Source: Nyssa sinensis (taxonomy: Eukaryota; Streptophyta; Magnoliopsida; Cornales; Nyssaceae). From it: a DNA stretch of 64,000 nucleotides. The stretch is from positions 55,718,847 to 55,782,846 of the forward strand of contig CM018048.1 in assembly GCA_008638375.1 (NCBI GenBank), written 5' to 3'. The first letter of the stretch is position 1; each line of letters opens with the position of its first letter. Shown here in pieces: positions 50,301 through 59,558 of this stretch. A program made the position numbers and the translations under genes. Under the pieces are notes generated by a model that saw nothing but the letters and a program-made list of their open reading frames with translations, searched no databases and was not told the DNA's origin.

Positions 50301-52164
50301 AGAAAATTCTTTAGTGAAGAGAGAGATTTTTATTAGGTAAAAAAGAAAAAAAAAGATTGGAGAGAACTTCTTCCATTCTTTTCTAAATAAAGATAGATTG
50401 GAATCATCCGATAATCTCCAAAGATTTATGCAGCCAAGATCATATGAGATTGGTATTTAACCATTGTCCTGCACTTCACTTATTAAAAAATAAATAAATA
50501 ACCATTGTCCTGTACTTCAGTTACTATACACAGTTTTAACAAATCATCGTTGACGTCATTGCTATGGGTAGCATGGTAAGAAAAAAATTCGTTCTTTTTC
50601 CTTTTAGGTTCAGTTAATATGTAAATTATGAAATTAATTAAAGCCAAAAGAATTGAAAATGAAATCACTTATGCCTAGCAAGTAAAGCAGATAACATACT
50701 CTAAAAGGTTGACAACTTGAAGCTAAGTATGCCCCCAATTCACCGATAATAACTTGTGACAATGAAAACTAGGTTTAAGTAGGGACGCAAGCACGAGGTA
50801 ATCTAATATTTTATTCAATATAGCGTACAACTTACTGATAAATGAAAGAAGATGAAAACATAAGCCTCTTAGATATGCAAAAAGATTTACAACAAAATTT
50901 CAAGCAAAGTGGTTAGCTAAAGCACTAGCTCTGATGCTACACAGAAATCTTGCAAACACAACTAGGAAGTTAGGGATAGGACTGGGGTGCCCCTATCTGA
51001 ATGTCATCCCGCTTTTCAAAAAACTCTTTCCTGACCTGTCCCACCCCGCTCTTCCCTACCCCACTCTGCTTGTACTAAACGCATACCTACTCCTCCCCAT
51101 CCCAATTGTAATAAATTTATTATTCTGATTTAAAAATAAATAATTTTTTTATAAATTTATTAACCTCCTTTTTAAAAATTAATAAATAAAGAGTTTTTTT
51201 TTTTTTGTTTTTTTTAGTATTACTATTCCATAACTATATATATTAATGGGTATGTTAGGTATTTTAAAATATATAAGTGATATTTATGCAACTTCATATT
51301 GTAATCGGGCAAGCCGCCCCTAACCCCATTGGCGGACCTATGAGTAGTCATGGGGGGCAATGGCCCCCTCAAAGTTTTGAGAATTGTAACTTTTACCCCT
51401 ATTTTTTATGCAAATTTAAAAAAAAATTAGAAGCTGCCCACTAAAAAATTTTCGTATTTTTATATAAAATCCTGTTATGTATTTGCCCCCCCCCGGCGCT
51501 CAAAGAGCTAGGTCCGCCATTGCCTAACCCTATCAAGTTTCAACTTCTTTATTCCCAAGCTCGTTTTATATACTTTCAAAACTCATCCCATTAGGAGCAC
51601 GACGGGCAATTTACCTAAAAACTTGCCCCATTGGCTTCCCTAAACACCGCCATACTCTATTCGGAAAAAAGTCAAATAAGAAGTTATCCTCAACATTTCA
51701 TCGTACTACAAATAGTAGCACCATCCCCTCCCCACTACAAGCATGTTGATTGTTCTTTAAGAGATATCCTTTTGTTTACAATTTTAGTGTTACAACAATT
51801 TGCAATAAAAGGAAAAATTATTCATAATAGGCACAACAAAATTGTTATGCTTAAAGATGCCTTTTTTTTTTTTTTACTCATAATTTCTTTTTGAATCAAT
51901 GTGCATGTATTAATGTATGATCGACATACAAGTTAATGGCATAAACCTAGGAACAATGGGGTTCGACTTGGGTTACATAATTTATACCTGAAGACCAGAT
52001 TGCATGGAAGAAAGTGAAACCTCATCACATGCGAAAGCCACAACAATGTCAAGAGAAGCTGAGGAGGACAAGATAAACCACCCAAAGAGAATAGTGGAGG
52101 ATGTTGGTTCAGTTGATGAGAGCTGCTTTGGCCACCAAATCCTACAATTACTTGTAATTGTCAT
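38826..52164 (-). CDS. GPI1: PIG-Q/GPI1 subunit of GPI-GlcNAc transferase
   Basis: Nine exons join in frame to 732 aa: 52164-51988, 43539-43147, 43052-42912, 42797-42694, 42606-42385, 41478-40984, 40285-39855, 39142-39049, 38967-38826; all introns are GT-AG. The protein is the plant form of Gpi1/PIG-Q, a stabilising subunit of the ER complex that transfers GlcNAc from UDP-GlcNAc to phosphatidylinositol, the first step of GPI-anchor synthesis. The hydrophobic Gpi1 domain covers roughly residues 350-620, with TLHWLVSLLYSQQIQAIAAL, RGRKWNPLRQRFDSYDY and a leucine-rich helix ending PTTSVFYIFF; the KWN.LRQR block is also in the human protein. Conserved C-terminal LPWIFIPYKEYW is present. Exon 1 (NCRIWWPKQL, LFGWFILSSSASLDIV) fits the family N-terminus but sits 8.4 kb from exon 2, so it is the least certain exon. 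A tiny upstream ORF overlaps its start. Confidence 0.9.
43756..44440 (-). mobile_element. L1-type LINE tail, RNase H region, copy 1
   Basis: Apart from a SINE insertion, this matches 47549-48077 along its whole length. On the minus strand, broken frames recall the RNase H domain of plant LINEs: GLGGSFQDHGEL early and IRNGKADCLVEKEL late (family pattern REGNxxADxLA). It is inactive. It lies in GPI1 intron 1, in the same orientation as the gene. Confidence 0.5.
44239..44384 (+). mobile_element. tRNA-derived SINE with intact pol III boxes
   Basis: A box TAGCGTAGCTGG (about 44255) and B box GGTTCAAGTCC (about 44298) both match consensus. The element ends in GT- and GA-rich repeats. The target duplication AGAGACCCTTAAGG is perfect at 44225-44238 and 44385-44398. 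The LINE copy at 47549-48077 keeps the uninterrupted site AGAGACCATTAAGG at 48022-48035, proving insertion after the two LINE copies arose. Confidence 0.85.
44671..45064. repeat. 206-bp tandem repeat, two copies
   Basis: Units at 44671-44876 and 44877-45064 both start AAATCACACTTAAGCAC and include CCCGTCCGAACGGAAAAGC. The second lacks about 18 bases in the AT-rich middle. They appear to form the upstream part of a decayed LTR. Confidence 0.85.
44671..45650 (+). mobile_element. probable decayed Copia-type LTR
   Basis: Downstream of the 206-bp repeats there is a TATA-like CCTATAAATACAT (about 45162-45174), then a region ending in TATAGTGGATTTTC..GGTTTTCATCC..GGGTTTCCCACGT..TCTGTGTTATG, the order found at the 3' end of many plant Copia LTRs. 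No primer-binding site or gag-pol follows, so it is a solo or truncated LTR. Outer limits are uncertain. Confidence 0.4.
45890..46450 (+). repeat. dispersed repeat of unknown class, copy 2
   Basis: Inverted relative to 17000-17563 and aligned with it over most of its length, including the trailing TAAAATTTACACTTTT words. Located in GPI1 intron 1. No coding capacity or clear terminal structure was found. Confidence 0.6.
46770..47260. other. GTGG-rich, higher-GC island in GPI1 intron 1
   Basis: Composition jumps from AT-rich to a strand-biased, G-rich text full of GGTGG, GTGGTG and GGCGG words. An internal phrase GGGTGAGGTTTCATCTGTGGG occurs twice (about 47091 and 47200). Minus-strand open frames here are low-complexity and unconvincing. 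A similar island lies at 56880-57500; both are probably parts of non-autonomous transposons. Confidence 0.35.
47549..48077 (-). mobile_element. L1-type LINE tail, RNase H region, copy 2
   Basis: Starts TAATCATTTCAAAAGGAGG and ends CATTTCATTCCTCTA, exactly as copy 1 at 43756-44440 but without the SINE. The two copies are 3.1 kb apart in one intron, in the same orientation, and differ at scattered sites. Coding sense is minus and broken. Confidence 0.5.
48290..49050. other. unassigned repeat-like stretch with TATA and Pro-rich frame
   Basis: A TATATAAAGCACG box at about 48629 on the plus strand is followed by a 114-codon plus-strand frame (48703-49047) rich in proline, lysine and asparagine. 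The frame matches no family I know. The arrangement recalls an LTR with a decayed gag start, but the evidence is thin; the frame could be chance. Confidence 0.25.
49305..49858. mobile_element. hAT-like MITE
   Basis: Ends read TAAGGCTGTCAATGAATC on the left and TAGGCTTGTAAACGAATC reversed from the right. Flanks GCTTGGGC (49297-49304) and CCTTGGGC (49859-49866) form an 8-bp duplication with one mismatch. GATCCAAT/GATCCGAT words repeat at both ends around an AT-rich centre. Confidence 0.7.
51327..51522. mobile_element. hAT-like MITE, GGCGGACC-ended
   Basis: A 196-bp element with ends CATTGGCGGACCTA and, reversed, CAATGGCGGACCTA. A perfect 8-bp target duplication CCTAACCC flanks it (51319-51326 and 51523-51530). 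Ends of the type TGGCGGANCYAG are widespread in plant hAT MITEs. It lies in GPI1 intron 1, about 470 bases from exon 1. Confidence 0.85.
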
Positions 52165-52169
52165 CTCAT
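52161..52169 (-). promoter_or_regulatory. minimal upstream ORF overlapping the GPI1 start
   Basis: The minus strand reads ATGAGATGACA: a two-codon frame ATG-AGA-TGA (52169-52161) whose stop overlaps the proposed GPI1 start ATG (52164-52162). If transcribed, ribosomes would terminate on top of the real start codon. This depends on exon 1 being correctly placed and on the transcript extending upstream. Confidence 0.4.
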
Positions 52170-52442
52170 GATCTCAGCTAACCCGACTATCAAAGTGGGT
52201 AAATATCCTACATAGATGAGAGTACGAATTTTATTGCATTGCAAATGAACAAAAATTATACACTTGAAATGATTGAACAATAAATTGACATGGGTGTCCA
52301 TTCTTCTCTGTTTGGTTGCAAGAAAATGAGGGGAAAAAAGAAAGAAAATTTTTAGATTTATGTTTTCCAAGTGGGGGTCTCTATGCAGTTAGTTATACAT
52401 TAAAAAAAATTAAAAACAGTAAAACAAAGTAAGAACACTCAT

Positions 52443-52641
52443 TTGCATGGAAATGTTCTCACTATCAGGTGTTGGTTGCATATTTTATGATCAAAAACCA
52501 AATCAGTTAGCGATTTTTGTGAAGTTGTTATCAAAAATCAAATCAGTGTTTGATAACAACTTCACAAAATATCCTTAACAATTTAGTTTTTGACCATAAA
52601 ACATGCAATCAACACTTGATAGTGTGAACAATTACATGCAA
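52443..52641. repeat. 199-bp near-perfect hairpin (foldback MITE)
   Basis: The left arm starts TTGCATGGAAATGTTCTCAC and the reversed right arm TTGCATGTAATTGTTCACAC; the arms stay paired through GAAGTTGTTATCAAA with few mismatches, leaving only a short loop near 52540. It sits about 280 bases upstream of the GPI1 start codon. The structure could be a MITE or a small-RNA-producing hairpin. Confidence 0.75.
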
Positions 52642-53470
52642 GAGAGATACAACTACATTTACAGGCAAGCTATTTGTCCAAATAGCTAACGTACAAATAG
52701 CTAACACTCACAAAAAGAATATCAAGATAGATCCTTATTCTCCCAGCAAAAATAATAATAATAATAAGATCGTTTTCTCATTGAAAACAATGATCGTAGG
52801 TAACATCCATAAAATCCATTATTTAAAGTCACGAATGTTCCACATTTTCATCACAATATATGATTTTGGAAACTGCAAAACAAATGAAAAAATAATAATA
52901 CCACAATACCTTGAAAGCCTTGCAGGCTGAAACAAAGAAGATAATACAATTAGAACAAAATGTTGAACATTGAGGCAATCATTATTTCTGAATCACAACA
53001 CAGAGAACACTTAAATATATGTATATATACAGACAATTTCTTTATTTTAATCGGAAGAGATCGGTGAGACCAGAAAAAATAATGAAAAGAACAAGGAAAA
53101 CGACTAAGAACACTAAATTGTGACAAAACGAGGGTGCTGAACAAGAGAGAGGAGACTATAGATCACCATTCAAAGAGAGCTCAAAGCAGGGAAGTATTTA
53201 CACTTGGTGGGATTGTCTGGCTTTCTTGAGTACGTCACCTAAAGATCACAGTAAAAACCTAAATACATGCACTAACATAAAGATAGAGAAAACTAGATGA
53301 AGACATCTGCTATGATGAGGAGGGAGAAGACTAGATGACGAGAGAGAATACAAAACAAACCATGGATGCTGCTTCAGTGTCAATAGTGCTTTCACTTGTT
53401 TTCTCCCACGGAAGAGCTGAGGTGACAAATTAGTGCTTCGTTTTATATATGGGGAAAATGAAACCTAATA

Positions 53471-54381
53471 GCTTGTTTGGATAAGTGGAGGGAGAGGAGT
53501 GGAGAGGAGAAGAAAACACTTGCTAGGAGGGAGATGAGAGGAGAGGGTAGGATAATCCTTCCTTCATGTTTGAATAACTAACAAGGGGAGATGAGAGAAT
53601 GGTGTAATCCTCACATCTTATTTAGAAAAGAAAGTAAAGGATTGAAATGTTTAATTATGTGAATAGAAAAGGTAAAATAGAATTTCACTTCTTTTAAAAA
53701 ATAGGGGCAAAACCTAATCCTTTCCCTCCATCTCCTCCCATTTTAGGAGGAGAGGAAAATGGTCTTTTAAACCCCTCCCACTCCTTCCATCTCCTTTCCT
53801 CTTCTTCCTTGTTTTTAAACCAAACATAAAATAGGTTGTCTTTCCTTTCCCTTTCCTCTCCTTTCATTCCAACTGCTTTAATCCAAACATATTGTAACAG
53901 TTTGTTTAGATAAGTGGTGGGAGAGGAGAGAAGAAAGGAAATTATAGGAGAGGAGATGAGAGGATATTGTAATCCTTCCTTAATATTTGAATAACTAATG
54001 AGGAGAGAGGAGAGAGGAGAGGATAAGAGAGGTAGTGTAATTCTCCCCTCTTGTTTGAGAAACATGGAGGAGAGGGAGGAAAGGAATTGAATGTTTTATT
54101 AAATGAATAAAAAAGGTAAATTAAGAATTCACTTTTTTTAAGAAAATAGTGGCAAAACAAGGAATCACTAACTCTCTAATCATTTTCATCCGTCTCCTTC
54201 CTCTTATGGAATGAAAATAAAATGGGCTTTTAAGTCCCTCCCACTTTTAGAATAAGAGTAAAATGCGCTTTTAAGTGCCTCCCTCTTCTTCCTTTTTTTC
54301 AAACCAAACATAAAATGAATTCTCTTTCCTTCCCCTCTCCCTCCCTTTTCTTTTAACTCCTTCAATCCAAACGTATTATAA
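53471..54381. mobile_element. tandem pair of related MITEs
   Basis: Copies at 53471-53893 and 53899-54381 each start TTGTTTRGATAAGTGG and end with the reverse type AATCCAAACRTATT. Each has a purine-rich (GGAGAGGAG) left half and a pyrimidine-rich (CTCCTTCC) right half and an AT-rich centre with AGGGGCAAAACC-like text. No protein is encoded. Confidence 0.7.
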
Positions 54382-56879
54382 TTCTCGAGTAAAGGTGGTG
54401 AGGTCAATTTGGACTGGGCTATAAAAGTCCCATATGATTTAAAAATGAAAATAGAAGACTACAAGAGATGCAACTACCATGAGACTAGCAAGAAACAGTT
54501 GAAAAAACAATAACTATAATTTTTTATCAGGAAAAAAAGAAGTAATAATAGGTAGGATGGTAGTTTCTAGCTTTTAGATGATGTCTTGTGAACAAATTAT
54601 GGTAGAACCTTGGTCCTAATATCATGATTAATTTAGGTATCGTTTGATAAAAATTTAAAAAAAAAAATTAGTTTTTATAAGTAAAAAGGTAAATTTTTTA
54701 AAATTCATTTTTTTGGCTTAAAAACAAAAGGTAGAACACAAAGGTATATGCTACTTACATTTTATCTAATTCAATGCTACTCAGAGAAGTTATAATCCCC
54801 ATTCCACTTGCATTTTTTTCATCTTGTGCAATACATGTGTATTTACATGCACATACATATACACATATAAATATATGTCTATAGACTCTATACTTATATG
54901 GATGTCTATATTGAAATTAGTTTGTTAATCATTTGAATTTTATTTTATTTTTGTAATTGTATGGTGTTTTTCCTTGACTTCAAATTATCATTTGATCCTT
55001 CAAGAATATGTATTACCCAATTTTTTTATTTTTTATCTTTTTGTTGCCCAAAATGTGTTTTTTCACACCCCATACAGTTATCAGGTCGAAAATCTAAATG
55101 TGTCACGACCCAAACCCCGCATAGGTGAGATTAAGGCACATAATTGGCCACCGAGGCCTTTCAGAATCAAATGGGTTACACAATCTCAAAATTAACGTAT
55201 AATTTAGCACAGTAGAAGCTTTAATACTAATCTCAGAGTCACATTGATTCATCAGCAAACCCATCTGATCAGAGCTCAACTACAAAACCTTTTTAATATT
55301 ACAACTATTTTGGAATTTAAGTTACATATACATCATCAAGACACCACAAAATCATTTACGAAGTCTTAGGTATAAAACCTCAAAACTAGGATGTACACCG
55401 GTCTCTAGACAAAACTATACATGTAGCTCTCAAAACTTTAGTGCAACATCTATGTATTATAAAAGAACCAAGTTTAAATTTCCTGTCCCGCTTCACCTGA
55501 ATGGTTGGGATGGAGCTTAGGGAGTAATTCCAATTCCATATCATGGATTTTATGACAGAAATATAATGAGCACTACTATGTATATCAAAACAATTCAAAC
55601 AATTTCGTTTATACTAAACTCAGGGTTCTTTTATGTTAAAATTGGTTAACAATACAGTTCAAGAATCAATGCTCAAGTACTAAACTGAGGTAAAGCCATA
55701 GATAAATTTAGATAAATAAAGAGCTTATCATTTGGCTTATGCCCACCACTACAAATGGCACAGATCATATAACGAGATCTCAAATACAATTTCCATTTCC
55801 AATTCGCTGAACTTTATAGTCATGATATTAGTCCGCATGCGACGTATCCACTTTATATAGACGAGATCTCAAATACCATTTCCATTTCACGAAACTTTAT
55901 ATTCGTTCTATCCAGATTCATAGCCCAAGTTTTAATTCAAAAAGCACAGTTGTAACAAAAGATATCCATGAATTTTAAAACACAGCCCAAACAAGTTTTC
56001 ACTATCACTAATTAAATCTCATCATGCTCGTATTTCAATTAAAACACAATAAAATACTATTTGAAATCAGAACATTTTCCAAAACAAGGTTCATCGAAAA
56101 TATTTATAGAAATCATCACTTGAGGAAAGAGGATTACTCACCTCGCGTCATTAGTTTCTTTTCCTTGTTCTCTTTTCCCCTCTGATAACCCTGAGTCGCG
56201 GTCCCGGCCGGCGATGCTACTCAGTTCTCCATCTCTTTTCCCTTTCGGTTTTCGTTTCTTCTTCTTTGGTCACAAGTAACAGAACCATTAACTATGCTCT
56301 CTCTCTCTCTACTCTTGTTTCCTCTTTTCTCACTGGTTCCGATTCGCGCAAAAAGTGGTATTGAGTGTTGCGTTGTAAACAATTTTATTTTATTTTTTTG
56401 AATAAATTATTCTGATCCCAGGTTTAAAAAAAGTAAACTCCGGACATTTCTTATTTTACTTTCACACATTAGAAGTGTGATTCAGATATAATTTTAAAAA
56501 TGTTATAATTAATTTTTAAAAAAATTATAAAAATATATTTAAATATGATAATTTAAATTTTAAAAAATTAAAATAAATAATTTGTCAAACACGTATTTTG
56601 CGTTTTAAAATTTAAAATCGATTTTTAAAAACGTAACTAAACGAAGCCTAAATATCTCACTTCAATTAAATTTTTATTTTAAAATAACAAAATCATTTAA
56701 AAAAATAATTTCTTTTAAAGATTTTTTTATTTTATACAAAATTAAATTTAAAATAAATACGTTATTTTTATTAAAAAATAAATATAATAAAAAAAATATG
56801 AAAATGACAGTTTTATTATTTTAATAAATAAAAAAAAGAAAAATTTATAGGATGAAGATAGAGAAAGAATCAAGAGGTG
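54382..56879. other. intergenic, repeat-like, no gene
   Basis: A word TGTCACGACCCAAACCCC at about 55098 resembles the end of a common plant LTR family, and 56100-56340 has leader-like, less AT-rich sequence on the minus strand (CT/GA tracts, GGCCGGC), but matching ends and coding domains were not found. 56440-56820 is strongly AT-rich. Confidence 0.35.
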
Positions 56880-57500
56880 TGTGTGTGTTACACATATAGA
56901 TGGGTGACAACTATGGCACAAATGACGATTGTTGCTGGTGATGTAGCTAGCAGTGGGAGCAATCGGGATTGGCGGTTGAAGGAAGTGTTTATCTGTGGAA
57001 GAAATTTGGGTGGATGGAGATCGCGATAGCAAGTTAATTACTAGTTGCTAAGTCATTGAGTTGTAGCACATTTTATGGTGAGATTTGACTTTTGAAAATT
57101 TGTAGATTATGTGTGTGAGAAAACGGAAAAGAAGCCACAGGAGGTTGGATGATCGGTGGTTGGAGGTGTCATGAGGGTGACGGTGGGCCTGTGCAGGCAG
57201 AGATGGTGTCATGTTGATGGTAGTTGTCGTAGATGCTATTGTTGGTGCGTTGACGACGACGATATGGTGCCAGCCTGGTTACTAAAGGCCATCGTGGATG
57301 GCACCATGATGGCAGTGGCTTCTAGTGGGTTTTGTAGAGTCGATAGTCGCCGAAAGTGGCTTTTGGTGGTAGAGTTGATGGTTGTCGAAAGTGGATGGGT
57401 ATCTGATGTGTGCTTGTGGATTGTTTTTTAAAAAGAGAGACAGATCAAGAAATAGATCAAGTAAGAGAAAGGTTGGGAGAGATTGTCGATGGAGAAGGGT
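56880..57500. other. GTGG-rich, higher-GC island
   Basis: Strand-biased G-rich text (GGTGG, GATGGT, GTCGTAG words) with a 91-codon plus-strand frame of low complexity. Composition and phrases such as GAGAGATTGTCGATGGAGAAGGG recall the island at 46770-47260. AT-rich flanks on both sides suggest the centre of a non-autonomous transposon. Confidence 0.3.
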
Positions 57501-58184
57501 AATTTAGTCATTTAAAAAATATAATATCGTTACATAACACTTTTAAATCCAAACTTAAATTATTTAAAAACTTAAAGAAACTTTTAAGATTACAATGTTT
57601 TATCTTGAACTTTAATTCGTAGTCACTTATTTTAAAAAACTTTATAATAATTAATTATAAAATAAGAAAAAAAATATGACATATATGGATGATTTGAGAA
57701 ACTCAATATTTTTGAGTGTCACAACCAAATTAGTAAAAAGAAAAAAAAAATGCACGTAATTTACCTGATGACAGATATGCTAAAAAATCAAATTAGCATG
57801 GGAAGAGAAGGACTAAGCTTAAATTTCATTTTCAGCCTCCCGATAATAATCAAGGCATACCACTCCTCCACAGTCGAATTAAGTGAGTAACAAATCAACC
57901 ATACTTTTGCAATCTATTTTTTTTACCAACATAAGAGTACTGTTTACAACTATTACTTAAAAGTTGCAACTAATCACAAAAGAGTTCCTTTAATACGGAC
58001 CTTCTAATAAATCTAACCATCAACGACAAGATATTAACAACTAAACATACTTTACTTTCAAAGACTTAAACGGTGACTTCTCTTATATAAAGAGACGAGA
58101 TATCACTTGATCATTGAGGACTTTGTTTTCAATCCAATTCATTGTTGTGTAATTGTCTAAGATAATGTTGTAAGTTTCGACATC

Positions 58185-58395
58185 GTGTTTGGTATGATAG
58201 AATAGATATTTCAAGAATGTTCATTCTAATTTTTTTTATTCTTGTTTTTGTTTGGTATGAATAAGAATGTCTACTTTATAAAATGAACATTCCATTAAAA
58301 ATTATTCTAAGCATTCATTTAATCTAAATGAGTAATCATTATTCTATTTTATATTTTCATTTCATTTCTGCGTACCAAACATAGCCTAAGCTGAG
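58185..58395. mobile_element. short MITE related to the 17568 element
   Basis: About 210 bp bounded by GTGTTTGGTATGATAG on the left and CTGCGTACCAAACATAGCC on the right, which are inverted copies. GAATG/CATTC words dominate both halves, as in the PIF-like element at 17568-18593. TAA follows the right end; the left end is eroded. Confidence 0.5.
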
Positions 58396-58902
58396 TTGTA
58401 AACATTCTCCAATTAAATAAAAAAACAAACAAAAACGAATCCTTATCATACTTGAATTCCGAATACCCCATACGAATTCTTTGTCAAGGAAATTTAAGGA
58501 TATAAAGAGAAAATATAGGTTCAAGAAAGCATGTAATAAACTGCCTCCAAAGGTTGCAAACCAACTCGTGATGAACCAATGTCAACACCACAGAATTGGT
58601 ATTAGAGAGGTTCTTTATAATTTGTTGTTTTTATTGTAGTTGATAAAAAGTTGCCCATCATTTAAAAAGAAAAATGGCTTAATCTGATTTCACAATACTT
58701 GAAAAGTAATTTACTGCAGCAAGTGGAGTCACCTGTTAAGGAGGACAAGCATAATGTATGAAATGGTCAGTTTGCTAGTAACATGCAAAAGTGTTCCAAG
58801 TCAACATGATTTATGAAAGAAAAAAAAAAAAGCCATCGGGAAGCAAAGGGACCTTTCCTGAAAGGCCCCAAGCAGGAAGTCTCAAGCCATCACAAGCTAA
58901 AT

Positions 58903-58937
<35 letters not shown>

Positions 58938-59558
58938 CACACACACACACGTGACACATTTATTTATTTGTTTGACAATCAAAGACCAGACCTTGGCATA
59001 AATTTCTTAAAGAGATGTCCCTATAGTGACCTAGAATGATGAAATAAAAAATTACATTCAATGCTAGCATGATTCTCTAACTCATATGATGTGTATGTTG
59101 AACTTTCAGTAGCATAGTTTTTGTAATCTCTCTGATCTCTGAAACGGTATTCTAGTCTGGAGATCATGACACCCTAACTATAAAGATAAAGAATCTAAAT
59201 AAGAAATTGATAAGAAAATTTTATTATCCACGTAGTTAATACACCCGAACTATTAGAGTTCAAGAAAATATGAGTTCTACCATCAGTATCATACCTTTAT
59301 AGTCTGGACTAGTGCCATTTTCAAAAACATACTGAGACAAATCAATATAAGATGCACTCTATAAGAACCAAAAACACAAAACATTTGCTGTGTGCCTGAA
59401 TATTTATAAAAGGATCACAGTTCTCAATGTGGACATACACAGATTCATAGATACATATATACACAGATACACAGTTTTCAATGTGGAGATATAGATTCAT
59501 AGACACACATACACACAGATGCGTATATATGTGCAAATATACAGTAAAGATACAATGA
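58396..59558. other. 3' flank of the LRR-WD40 gene
   Basis: No gene was recognised. A (CT)n(AC)n microsatellite lies at 58902-58951 and a short duplicated phrase around CACAGTTYTCAATGTGGA at 59417 and 59471. Part of this stretch is presumably the 3' untranslated region of the minus-strand gene that stops at 59559. Confidence 0.45.

Noticed and set aside
55098..56345. Complete solo LTR starting TGTCACGACCC
   Set aside because: The start word is suggestive, but a matching CA end with a five-base flanking duplication was not found, so it is left as an unassigned stretch.
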